Positions 27,545 through 36,450 of a stretch of DNA of 64,000 nucleotides are shown here, one piece after another (the stretch's first letter is position 1; every line of letters begins with the position of its first letter). Under the pieces are notes generated by a model. The model worked only from the letters and a program-made list of their open reading frames with translations. It did not search any database and was not told where the DNA came from. Both the position numbers and the translations under genes were made by a program. This stretch comes from CBDIHH01 sp965279095 (GTDB lineage Bacteria > Pseudomonadota > Alphaproteobacteria > Caulobacterales > Caulobacteraceae), in assembly GCA_965279095.1 (NCBI GenBank), contig CBDIHH010000007.1:930001-994000 (forward strand), written 5' to 3'.

Positions 27545-29596
27545 ATGTGCGGCATCGTCGCGATTATTTCCGGCCGCCAGGCCATCGATCCGCAGTTGCT
27601 TTCCGCCATGCGGGACGCGCTCGCGCACCGGGGGCCCGACGCGGCCACCCAGTGGATGGACGGGGGCGTGGGCCTGGCGCACCGCCGTCTGGCGGTGATC
27701 GACACGACCGAAGGCGGTGCTCAGCCAATGCATGGCGAGGACGGGGCCCTCGTCCTCGTGTTCAACGGCGAGATCTACAACTACCTCGAACTGCGTGAGC
27801 AACTGCGGGCCAAGGGCCGCGTCTTCCATACGCAAAGCGACACGGAGGTGCTGCTTCAGGCGCTCGCCGAGTGGGGCGAGGACGCCCTGCCGCGCCTCAA
27901 TGGCATGTTTGCCTTCGCGCTGTGGAATCGTCGCACCCGGCAGCTGCTGGTCGCCCGCGACCGCTTCGGCGAGAAGCCCTTGTTCCTGACCCATCTGCCC
28001 GAAGGGGGCGTGGCGGTCGCGTCGGAAATCAAGGCGCTGCTGAGAAACCCCTCGGTTTCCGACGAGACCGACCCTCAGACCCTGAGTCAGTACACCGGCG
28101 CCGCCTACAATGAGGATGGCGACAACACCCTCTTTCGCGCCATCCGTCGGCACCCCGCCGCCTCGGCCAGCGTCTACGACGAACAGGGCCAAATGCTGCG
28201 TCGGTGGCGCTACTGGACCCCCGACTACATGGCGATCGACGAGCGCATCAGCGAGGACGATGCGGTGGAGCGCTTCCAGGAGTTGTTCGAGCGAAGCATC
28301 CGCATGCGTCTTCGCGCCGACGTGAAGATCGGATCCAGCCTGTCGGGAGGGCTGGATTCATCGATCATCGTCGGCCTCATCGCCGGGGAGCGTAACCGGG
28401 GCAGCAACTTCGCCCAGGACACCTTCTCAGCCTGTTTCCCCGATGACCCCACTATGTCCGAAGGGGCCTTCATCGACGATGTCGTCGCCATGACGGGGGT
28501 GAAGTCCCATGTGGTCAGCCCGGACCCCTTGAAATTGATCGAGGAATCCAGGGCCCTGCATTGGCACCAGGAAGAGCCATTCCTGTCTGCCTCCATCTAC
28601 CTCCAATGGTGCGTGGCCCGGCTGGCCAAGGAAAACGGCGCCATCGTCCAGCTCGACGGCCAGGGGGCGGACGAACTGCTCGGCGGATACCAGTACTGGT
28701 TCAAGTCTCACCAAACGGATCTCCTGGACCAGGGGCGCTTCGACGAAGCGATCAGCACCACCCGCGCCTTTACCGCGCGGCTCCAGGCGGCGGCCAGTCT
28801 TTACGCGGACAGCAGTCGTCGCTTCAACGCCGCCACGGCCTACACGGAAGCTGAACTGGAGGCCATGAAGGGGGAGACGCAGTGGCTCTATAAGGGACCC
28901 TGGCAAGACGGCTTGCCTCCCGCCCTTCCCGGGCTACGGGTCCGCCGGCTGATGGCTGAGTCAGTGCAGTACAATTCCCTGCCGATGCTGTTGCGCTACG
29001 CCGACCGGAACAGCATGGCTTTTTCGCGGGAGGCGCGGCTGCCGTTCCTCGACTATGATCTTGCCGATTTCTGCATCAGCCTTCCTGATCGCCATTTTTT
29101 CCACGACGGATGGCAAAAGAACATTCTGCGCCGGGCGGCGGAGGGTCACGTGCCCGACTCGGTGCGCTGGCGGGCCGACAAGGTCGGCTATGCGGCCCCC
29201 CTCGACCTGTGGATGCGGGGTTCGATGAAGGATTGGTGCTACGAGCGGGTTTTCGAAGGGGAGGTGACCCGCCTTCCGAACTATGATGGGCCCGCCCTCA
29301 AGGCCCTGTGGGATCAGCACCAAGCCGGCGCGGCCAACAACTCCTGGTCGATGTGGCGATGGATCAGCCTATCGGAATGGATGGATGTCGGCCGTGATGG
29401 CGGTTGGCGTCGTGGCCCGAACGACGCGCCGCCGCCCCGAGCGCCGTCCGTAACCTCACAGCCGCCTGAAGCGGCCGAAGGGTCCACCAGGACCGCCGCG
29501 CCCCCGGAACCGATGGCGGCGGCCGCTCCGGCCGCCCCGGCTGGGCTGGTGGGCTCGGTTCGCCGGCTATGGTCGGGGATCCTGCGGGGCCGCTAG
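27545..29596 (+). CDS. Asparagine synthase (glutamine-hydrolysing)-like protein
   Basis: 683 residues. The Cys after the initiator Met (M-C-G-I-V-A) is the Ntn glutaminase nucleophile, and R-G-P-D, F-N-G-E-I-Y-N and 'R-D-R-F-G-E-K-P-L' follow as in AsnB. The synthetase domain has the PP-loop S-L-S-G-G-L-D-S-S near residue 263. The last 60 residues are Pro/Ala-rich and end in a basic tail, an addition to the usual length. AsnB-like proteins often sit in polysaccharide clusters, where they may amidate a uronic acid sugar. That would suit the uronate pathway upstream, but is inference. Confidence 0.9.
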   Translation: MCGIVAIISGRQAIDPQLLSAMRDALAHRGPDAATQWMDGGVGLAHRRLAVIDTTEGGAQPMHGEDGALVLVFNGEIYNYLELREQLRAKGRVFHTQSDTEVLLQALAEWGEDALPRLNGMFAFALWNRRTRQLLVARDRFGEKPLFLTHLPEGGVAVASEIKALLRNPSVSDETDPQTLSQYTGAAYNEDGDNTLFRAIRRHPAASASVYDEQGQMLRRWRYWTPDYMAIDERISEDDAVERFQELFERSIRMRLRADVKIGSSLSGGLDSSIIVGLIAGERNRGSNFAQDTFSACFPDDPTMSEGAFIDDVVAMTGVKSHVVSPDPLKLIEESRALHWHQEEPFLSASIYLQWCVARLAKENGAIVQLDGQGADELLGGYQYWFKSHQTDLLDQGRFDEAISTTRAFTARLQAAASLYADSSRRFNAATAYTEAELEAMKGETQWLYKGPWQDGLPPALPGLRVRRLMAESVQYNSLPMLLRYADRNSMAFSREARLPFLDYDLADFCISLPDRHFFHDGWQKNILRRAAEGHVPDSVRWRADKVGYAAPLDLWMRGSMKDWCYERVFEGEVTRLPNYDGPALKALWDQHQAGAANNSWSMWRWISLSEWMDVGRDGGWRRGPNDAPPPRAPSVTSQPPEAAEGSTRTAAPPEPMAAAAPAAPAGLVGSVRRLWSGILRGR

Positions 29597-29639
29597 GCGC
29601 CATCCAAATCCGGGCCAAGGTCCGCAGGCCTGCCGTGCC

Positions 29640-32552
29640 TCAGTGACTGGCGGCCGTGGCGGCGATCTCGCTCGCCAGTGAACGGGCCAAGTCAAGCACG
29701 GCCAGGGTGTATCGCGGCGCCACCATCAACGACGCAGAAATGACCGTCACCTCGGCCGCCTCGAGAACATCCCCACGCCGGAACAGGACCGCGGCGTATC
29801 GCTCGCCTGCTACAGGCAGGCAGAGCGCTTGATCTCCCTGTGCGGCCTCCAGCCAGCGAGGCGGTCCGACGTCATTGTCGCCCTTGTTCCAGAGGGAGGC
29901 CACGACCGCGCCCCTGACATTTCGAACCACCAGACGGACCCACGCATGGGACCGTCGCAGATCGACCTGGGACAGGTCGAGATCCATGGCCGCGATATAG
30001 GACCAGGGAGCGCCGGTGGCGTCCAGTCGGGCGCCGTCCGGCGTGATCGTCACGCGGCCCCCACCGCCAGGGTAGACCGCGCCTTCGTCGGCACGGACGG
30101 TCGCGACCACCTCCGCATCACTCGGGAGCGTGTGCGGCCGCGGCCGTTCGAGGGCGGCCTCGGTAAGCCCGCCTTCCGACATGATCGTGGGGCTGGGCTG
30201 CGCCAGGAGCGTCCGCATGAGGGCGAGCAGGGACGGATGATAGGCGGGGGCGACCAGGATTTCCGCCCGAACGAAGGTGCAGCTGACGCCCCCGATGTCG
30301 GGTCCGTTGCGGATCAGAAGTGTGTCCTGAGGGGGACGGATCCGACTCCAGGCCTCGACCTCGCCCGAGCCCACGGTCAGTGGCGCCTCTGTCAGGTTGA
30401 CCGAACCCCCGTCAAAGGCGCCGATCAAGCCCGCCTGCCTCACATCGCGCAGGACGGTCCTCACCCAGCAATGCTCGTCGCGGAAGTTGACGTCCGATAG
30501 ATCCAGCGACGCATAGGCGACATTGCTCAGGGGCTCAGGCGGACCCTGGATCACCGCCCCCCCCGACGTGCGGGTGATGGTGACGCTCTCGGCGGGCACG
30601 AGCATCGCCGGGGTGACCACCCCGACGACGACCGCTGTGGCGGGCGCGTGCGGCGCCTGCGTGTCCCTGTAGTCCGACGTCGACCGCTCCCGGTCCCGGC
30701 GCAGGGCCATGAACTCGGCGAAGGGGACCCGCGGGAGCGGCGGCCTGAGCAGGCTGGTGTTGAGGATATACTCGGTGGGCGAGGGACGGACGACGGATTC
30801 CAGGACATCGCTCCCGCGGCGCCGGCGCGCCACCACCGCCGTGACCAGCTCGCGCCGGCCGGGGCGGATCAGCCGGGTCTGGACGATCTCGTCGAAGTCC
30901 CGGACGAAGGCGGCGTGGCTCCATCGTCCGCCACCGATGACCTCGTCATAGGCTCGCTCAGTCAGGGCCTTGAGATAGTCGACGTCGGCCAGCTTCTCGA
31001 ACACCTCGTCGGCGTTGGAGAAATCCTTCTTGAGCGGAATGTAGTGGTCGTGGGGCTGGATGGCGCCCGAATACTCTCCCTCGAAACAGACCAGGGCGGT
31101 CTTCAGGCGGATCGCCTCGAAGATGCGGGGCGACAGCTGGTTCATGCGCACGTGCTGCTCGCGCTCGGCCAGGTGCTCGGCGAAGAAGCGCTCGTAGGGG
31201 ACGCCGTCCGCCTCGGCCTGCCGCGACAACTCGGTCAGGGCGCCGTCGAAGTCGAAGACGTGCGAGCCGGACTCGCTGGCCAGGGTCGCCCGGGCGCTGG
31301 CGGTGAAGCGGTACCAGTCGTCGCCGTAGATGCGGCTGTCCTCGTCCATGGCGATGTCGGCCGGGACGCCCCGTTCGGCCGCCAGTTCCTTCATCCGCGC
31401 GCCGATAAGCCATTTCTCGCGGCCCAGGCTGCCGTAGCGGAAGGGCAGGGTGCGGCCCCGGTAGGCCAGATGGGCCTGGCGGTCCTCCATCGGCGTGACG
31501 AAGGCGTCCATGTCGTCCTCGGGGACGAAGCCAGTGTAGGTCTGGATGAACTCGACCTCGCCGGGCGACCAGCCTGGAAAGGCGTAGGGAATGCCGTAGG
31601 CGGGAATGCAGGTCATCACCAGGTGGATGCCGACGGCCTGGATGTTCGCCCAGGTGGTCAGGGTGGTGTCGTAGTCGTCCTGGATGAACAGCACCTTCAG
31701 GCCGTCGTAGGCGGCCAGCTGGCTGAGGACGACGGGGTCGATATTGTCTGTATGCGCGGCCCGCAGGCAATAGTGCCAGACGATCGCGTCGAAGTCGTCG
31801 AAGTCCCATGACTCCGGCCAGGCCTCGGCGAAGGGCTGGAACAGTCGGGGGTGGGCGCGGGCCGGGAAGTAGAAATATCGGTGCCGGGAGTGTTTGCCGA
31901 AGGCCGACAGGTGCTCCTGGATGGTTTTGATATGGGTGAAGGTGTCGTCGTAGAGGATTAGGATGTTGAGGTGCTTGTCCGCCGCGAGCAGCCGGTTCAC
32001 GGCGGCGCAGATCGCGCTCTCCAGCGGCTCATAGCCCTCGGCAGGGGTCCAGACGGCGCCCCGGCCGCGGAAGTCCGCGCGGCGCAGCGCCGCGTCCACG
32101 CCCGGGCGGTCCTCGCCGACCACCATGTCGGCCGCGGCGAGCAGAGATGCGGGGGCGTCCTCGGCGGCGGCGGCCGCCAGCACCCGGAAGTCCTCTGAGG
32201 CCAGCGCGGCGTAGGTCGCGAAGCCGGCGTCCTCGATCCAGATCAGCGGGCGGCGGAACCGAGCCCCGCCGATGAATCGCTTTAGCGCCTCGGCTTGGCC
32301 GGGGACGCCATGTGGCGGGCAGAGCACCGACCCGGGGTCGCCCGTGTTGGCATGGCAGTCGACGGCCGCTACGTCCGGGCGAACGACCAGGACCCGGCGG
32401 TGGAGGGTGAACCGCTGCGCCAGGGCGCGGGCGGCGGCAGACAGCGCGCCCTCGGCGGGCGCCAGGACGAGCAGGACATCGAACCAGGTATCGAGGCTGT
32501 CGACCGTTCTAGCGTGGGCCACGCATACTCCCTTGGCGGCATAGGCGCCCAT
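29640..32552 (-). CDS. Large glycosyltransferase-like protein with two C-terminal modules
   Basis: 970 residues. The N-terminal 190 residues are a degenerate version of a glycosyltransferase Rossmann domain. The shared domain starts at about 192 ('L-N-I-L-I-L-Y-D-D-T-F-T-H-I-K-T-I') and runs to about 600, with 'D-Y/D-D-Y-D', 'E-D-S-R-I-Y-G-D-D-W-Y-R-F', and 'N-Q-L-S-P-R-I-F-E-A-I-R-L'. Two tandem C-terminal modules follow (about 620-770 and 800-960). Both carry the Y-(A/I)-(S/A) ... D-L-S-x-V ... W-V-R pattern. It diverges from 32673. The catalytic role is inferred from fold resemblance only. Confidence 0.7.
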   Translation of the reverse strand: MGAYAAKGVCVAHARTVDSLDTWFDVLLVLAPAEGALSAAARALAQRFTLHRRVLVVRPDVAAVDCHANTGDPGSVLCPPHGVPGQAEALKRFIGGARFRRPLIWIEDAGFATYAALASEDFRVLAAAAAEDAPASLLAAADMVVGEDRPGVDAALRRADFRGRGAVWTPAEGYEPLESAICAAVNRLLAADKHLNILILYDDTFTHIKTIQEHLSAFGKHSRHRYFYFPARAHPRLFQPFAEAWPESWDFDDFDAIVWHYCLRAAHTDNIDPVVLSQLAAYDGLKVLFIQDDYDTTLTTWANIQAVGIHLVMTCIPAYGIPYAFPGWSPGEVEFIQTYTGFVPEDDMDAFVTPMEDRQAHLAYRGRTLPFRYGSLGREKWLIGARMKELAAERGVPADIAMDEDSRIYGDDWYRFTASARATLASESGSHVFDFDGALTELSRQAEADGVPYERFFAEHLAEREQHVRMNQLSPRIFEAIRLKTALVCFEGEYSGAIQPHDHYIPLKKDFSNADEVFEKLADVDYLKALTERAYDEVIGGGRWSHAAFVRDFDEIVQTRLIRPGRRELVTAVVARRRRGSDVLESVVRPSPTEYILNTSLLRPPLPRVPFAEFMALRRDRERSTSDYRDTQAPHAPATAVVVGVVTPAMLVPAESVTITRTSGGAVIQGPPEPLSNVAYASLDLSDVNFRDEHCWVRTVLRDVRQAGLIGAFDGGSVNLTEAPLTVGSGEVEAWSRIRPPQDTLLIRNGPDIGGVSCTFVRAEILVAPAYHPSLLALMRTLLAQPSPTIMSEGGLTEAALERPRPHTLPSDAEVVATVRADEGAVYPGGGGRVTITPDGARLDATGAPWSYIAAMDLDLSQVDLRRSHAWVRLVVRNVRGAVVASLWNKGDNDVGPPRWLEAAQGDQALCLPVAGERYAAVLFRRGDVLEAAEVTVISASLMVAPRYTLAVLDLARSLASEIAATAASH

Positions 32553-32672
32553 TTTTCAGAGACCGACTATACCCCCGCGTCACGCGGCTCAATGGCTTGC
32601 GGGGCCCGCCCCCGCACTTGACGGGTTTGAAGGCCAGCCCTTAGGAAGTCGCACGCTGCCCACGGGACCAAG

Positions 32673-34826
32673 ATGCCGGACATCCCAGCCGTCGAGCGGC
32701 TCGAAGATAGGTTCGACAGTCTGGTGCTCCTGGGAGAGATGCCCTCCTGGGCGCGCGCCCTGGCGGGGCGCTGGCCAACGGGCAGAGTCGGCCGCCGTCC
32801 GCTGGTGCTGGCCTCCGACCCCGCGACCTTGGCCCAGCTGGTCGCGGCGGCGGGGGCCTTCAACGCCTATGTGGGGGCCCAGGCGCAGGGGGCCCTGGCC
32901 GCCGCCTGCGATGTTGTCCTGGCGGCACCCGCAGATGAGGGCGCCTTGCTCGCCGCCGCCCGCGCCGCCCGCGCCGCCCTGCACGTTCCCAAGACCCTGA
33001 ACATCCTCGTGCTCTACAACGACGCCTACACCCACATCGAGTCCACCCGCGAGCACCTGCGCGCCCTCGCCGACCACTCCCGTCACCGCTACTTCTTCAT
33101 GCCGGCGCAGGAGACGGTGGACAGCGCCGGTCCGGGGCGGCGGTTCGAGGACTACCGCGGCGACTGGCCGGCGGCGTGGGACTTCGACCTCTTCGACGCG
33201 GTGGTCTGGCACTTCGTCCTGCCGGCCTACAAGTCGCCCGAGCACTGGCCGAGCGACTACATCGCCCGGACCGTCCTGGACCGGCTGGCCCGCTACGACG
33301 GGCTGAAGGTCCTGTTCGTCCAGGACGAGTACGACCACACCGAGATGACCTGGCGCTCGATCCGCGAGGCCGGCGTCAACCTGGTGATGACGGTGATCCC
33401 CGAGCCCCATCCGCGCCTGGCCTACCCCGAGGCGCAGCTGCCGGGGGTGGAGGTGATCTCCACCCTGACCGGCTTCGTCCCCGCCGACATCGACCGCCTG
33501 GCCGCCTTCGCCCTGCCGATGGACCAGCGCCAGGTGCGCATCGCCTATCGGGGGCGGGTGCTGCCCCATCGTTTCGGCGACCTGGGGCGCGAGAAATATG
33601 TCATCGGGGCGCGCATGCGGGCGTTGGCGCAGGCGCGCGGCGTCCCGGTGGACATCGACTGGACCGAGGACAGCCGCATCTATGGCGAGGGCTGGTACCG
33701 GTTCCTAGGCTCCGCCCGCGCCACCCTGATCACCGAGAGCGGCGCCAACATCTTCGACTTCGACGGCGCCCTGGCGCGGGCCGAGGCCGAGGCGGGGGAC
33801 CTCGACTACGAGACCTTCGCCGCCCGCCACCTGGTCGGCCGCCAGGACGAGATCCGCCAGAACCAGGTCTCGCCCAAGGTGTTCGAGGCCATCGCCCTGA
33901 GGACCGCCCTGGTGGGGTTCGAGGGCGACTATTCCGGCGTCATCCGGCCGCACGAGCATTTCATTCCCCTGAGGAAGGACTTCGCCAACGCCGACGACGT
34001 GTTCGCCCAGCTTGAGGATTCCGCCGCCCTGGAGGCCATGACCGAGCGCGCCTGGCGCGACGTGATCGCCAGCGGCCTTTATGACTACCCGACCTTCGTC
34101 CGCCGCTTCGACGCCATCGTCGAGGGCCGGGTGACGGGGCCGGCGCGCAGCGAGATCATCGCCTCCCCGATCCTGGTGCGCCGCGCGGGGCAGGCGGACT
34201 TCGAGCCCCTCGTGCGGGCCCACCCGTTCGAGCATGTCCTCAACACCGGCGTCCTTTACGGCGGCTTCCAGCGGCGCCGGCTGGAGGACGCCATGGGCCG
34301 GGTGCGCGAGGCGGAATCGGTGCTGGAGCGGACCCAGCGAATCCCCCCGCCGGCGGACGCCACAACGGTCTTCGCCGTCGGCCCCGAGGGGGTGCGCTGC
34401 TACGACTTCTGGCGCAACGCGGGGGCGACCCTGACGATGACCGAGGCCGGGGCGGCGATCACCACCCCCCCCGTCGCCTGGCACTACGCCGCCGGCGTCC
34501 CCCTGGACTTCTCCACCGTGCGGTTCGGGGAGACCCACTGCTGGGTGCGGCTGGACGTGCGCGACGTGACCGGCCCGCTGCTGGTGGCGATCTATGGCGC
34601 CGAGGACGACAGCCTGTGGTTCGAGACGACGGTCCCCGAGGGGCCCCGCCCGCAGTCCGTGTTCCTGATGATCTCCGAGCCCCGCGGCGACCTCCTCCTC
34701 CTGCGCACCGGCGCCCGCGACGTGGCCGCCGCCACCACCATCCTGGGCGCCGCCATCCTCACCGCCAGCGTGTATGCGCCGGAGGTGCTGGCCCTGGCGC
34801 GGCGGCTGGGGGGCGGGGAGGGGTAG
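32673..34826 (+). CDS. Glycosyltransferase-like protein with C-terminal module
   Basis: 717 residues. The short N-terminus (about 100 residues) lacks a complete first transferase domain. The shared domain starts near 107 ('L-N-I-L-V-L-Y-N-D-A-Y-T-H-I-E-S-T') and includes 'F-V-Q-D-E-Y-D', 'E-D-S-R-I-Y-G-E-G-W-Y-R-F' and 'N-Q-V-S-P-K-V-F-E-A-I-A-L-R-T'. One module closes the protein (about 562-717, W-H-Y-A-A, H-C-W-V-R-L). Overall it reads as a trimmed paralogue of the two larger neighbours. Confidence 0.7.
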   Translation: MPDIPAVERLEDRFDSLVLLGEMPSWARALAGRWPTGRVGRRPLVLASDPATLAQLVAAAGAFNAYVGAQAQGALAAACDVVLAAPADEGALLAAARAARAALHVPKTLNILVLYNDAYTHIESTREHLRALADHSRHRYFFMPAQETVDSAGPGRRFEDYRGDWPAAWDFDLFDAVVWHFVLPAYKSPEHWPSDYIARTVLDRLARYDGLKVLFVQDEYDHTEMTWRSIREAGVNLVMTVIPEPHPRLAYPEAQLPGVEVISTLTGFVPADIDRLAAFALPMDQRQVRIAYRGRVLPHRFGDLGREKYVIGARMRALAQARGVPVDIDWTEDSRIYGEGWYRFLGSARATLITESGANIFDFDGALARAEAEAGDLDYETFAARHLVGRQDEIRQNQVSPKVFEAIALRTALVGFEGDYSGVIRPHEHFIPLRKDFANADDVFAQLEDSAALEAMTERAWRDVIASGLYDYPTFVRRFDAIVEGRVTGPARSEIIASPILVRRAGQADFEPLVRAHPFEHVLNTGVLYGGFQRRRLEDAMGRVREAESVLERTQRIPPPADATTVFAVGPEGVRCYDFWRNAGATLTMTEAGAAITTPPVAWHYAAGVPLDFSTVRFGETHCWVRLDVRDVTGPLLVAIYGAEDDSLWFETTVPEGPRPQSVFLMISEPRGDLLLLRTGARDVAAATTILGAAILTASVYAPEVLALARRLGGGEG

Positions 34827-34832
34827 GTTCGG

Positions 34833-35360
34833 TTAGCTCGCCAGCCAGAGCGGCGGCGCCCGGGGACATTTGTCGATGTCGGGGTCGATGGCGAGTTGCC
34901 ACCCCGGCAGCCACCCTTCGTCGACTGCGCGCCAATGATCGGCTAGCAGGACAAGGAAGGCGCCAAGCGATGATCCCGCGCAATAAACAGGGTTTTCGTA
35001 CCCCGCCTCATGGTCAAAAAAATATACCGCGGGCACGGCTTCGTCGGATCGAAGATCGAGCCCGAAGAGGTTTCCGAAACCGTCGAGGAACAACGGCGCC
35101 GCTTGTGCATGCAGCAGGTCGGTCATCTGAACCGACATCGGGCGCCAACCAACGCGATCGTTCCATTCTGGAAAAATTGCCGCAAATCCGCCGACTTCTT
35201 CGATCCGCTCCCTATAGAAATCAGCCAAATCTGAGGGGAGCGGCCGATCTATTGCTTCGGTAACATAGTCTATTATGCGTTCAGAGTGGTCATGCCCAGT
35301 GCGCTTAAGGATCTTTCGCCTTTCTAGAATTTCCGCAGCTTGGGAGACGGGGATTTTCAT
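34833..35360 (-). CDS. SMI1/KNR4 (SUKH) family immunity-type protein
   Basis: 175 residues. The SUKH fold is recognisable by 'L-P-S-D-L-A-D-F-Y' near residue 41, an acidic strand ending F-F-D-H-E-A, and a final helix 'S-L-G-A-F-L-V-L-L-A-D-H'. SUKH proteins commonly neutralise nuclease toxins encoded just upstream. Here the ATG overlaps the stop of the broken HNH-type toxin frame (ATGA), the classical toxin-immunity coupling. Base composition is more AT-rich than the surroundings, consistent with transfer. Confidence 0.8.
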   Translation of the reverse strand: MKIPVSQAAEILERRKILKRTGHDHSERIIDYVTEAIDRPLPSDLADFYRERIEEVGGFAAIFPEWNDRVGWRPMSVQMTDLLHAQAAPLFLDGFGNLFGLDLRSDEAVPAVYFFDHEAGYENPVYCAGSSLGAFLVLLADHWRAVDEGWLPGWQLAIDPDIDKCPRAPPLWLAS

Positions 35361-36016
35361 ATCATCCCACCTGATCTGGGCGGCGAGTTAGACCTGGGAA
35401 CGCCGGGTCTCCTGATGTAGGCTTCCACAAGCCGGTCGATCCGTAGTTTCGCAGCCATTACCTCTGCTTGCGTGGGAACTCTGCCATTTAGGGACTGCCT
35501 AAAGACTGCCCATTCCTGCGTGGCGACAGCATGGGCTTTCTGTCGAAGCGCCCATAGATTAGAGAGGCGCGTCGGGTCGCCACGTGGAAATAGGTGAGCC
35601 TATTCAAGCGGGCTACTGTGGTGAATCTCCGCATTCATTGTTTTCGCTTCGATGCCGTTGGCACGCGCATATCTAAGACGAGCGGCCGCTCTCAAAGCAT
35701 TCTTTTCGGCCTCGGTTAGGGCTGTTGCAAGCACCCGATTGGTCGCGGGGCCCGACTGCAACGTCAAGTCGGCTTCAAGGGCGCCAGGTGCAGCCTGCAT
35801 CATGGCGGACCTTGTCAGTCCTATTCCGAGGATGCCGGGAATGTTGAGCGCAGAAACGGCAGCTATAGGGAGGGCTATGGGCAACGCCAAAAATCTGTTT
35901 CGCGAGTCCTCTTCCTGGACGACTTGATCAAATTCGGCTTGCTCTCGCCTGAGGCGGGAAAGGGCGGGCGCAGACAACGCGGGTGCGGACAGCACCCCGT
36001 AGGGAGCGGCGGCCAT
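35357..36016 (-). pseudogene. HNH-type nuclease toxin gene interrupted by an in-frame TAG
   Basis: The frame starts at ATG 36016 (GGAAGGA upstream) and runs 138 codons to TAG at 35602-35600. It then stays open in the same frame for 80 more codons to TGA 35357-35359, which overlaps the SUKH gene start. Read through, the C-terminal half gives I-H-H-S-S-P-L-E-(stop)-A-H-L-F-P-R-G-D-P-x-R-L-S-N-L and later K-A-H and E-W. This is the H-H/N/H pattern of HNH-superfamily toxin nucleases. The N-terminus has a hydrophobic patch (about residues 40-70). A single TAT or TAC to TAG change, or a sequencing error, would explain it. Confidence 0.75.
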
Positions 36017-36298
36017 ACGAAAGGTCCTTCCGATCGTTCAGACGAGACAATAGTGCTTAATGCACCCCCTGCTGTCAAGAACAAACGTAGAACAAACTCG
36101 GGTGCTAAGGCCGAGTTTCGATAGGGCTGCCTCGTTGAACTGAGCACCTCACCTGCCAGATGACAAAACCGACCAAGCCCCAGCGATGTGCGCCGGCTAA
36201 CGCCGCGCCGATGCTTCCGCCGTGCTTCCACGAAGGTTGTGCACACGTCGGCCGGGGACGGGCGCCATCATATCCCGAAATAAATCAGAGGTTTGAAG

Positions 36299-36374
36299 TG
36301 GTGCCGCCTAGGTGACTCGAACACCTGACCCTCGCATTACGAATGCGATGCTCTACCAGCTGAGCTAAGGCGGC
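36299..36374 (-). tRNA. tRNA-Thr (CGT)
   Basis: A full cloverleaf on the minus strand: acceptor GCCGCCT/AGGCGGC, D arm AGCTCAGCTGGTAGAGC, anticodon stem TCGCA/TGCGA with loop TTCGTAA (anticodon CGT), T arm with GTTCGAGTC, discriminator A and encoded CCA. It reads ACG threonine codons. It borders the AT-richer toxin/immunity insert. Confidence 0.95.
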
Positions 36375-36450
36375 CCACGGGCGGCGCGCGGGCCGGGCGG
36401 GGAGGCCTGTTTACCCGGGGCGGGGCGGCTTGCCAAGGGATCGGCGGCGC

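Noticed and set aside
35875..36246. A 123-residue leftward frame overlapping the toxin start
   Set aside because: Composition is unlike a protein and it overlaps the better supported toxin frame, which has a ribosome binding site.
36017..36298. Possible attachment site copy of the tRNA-Thr 3' end
   Set aside because: I find no second copy of the tRNA end sequence on the far side of the insert, so no att pair is claimed.
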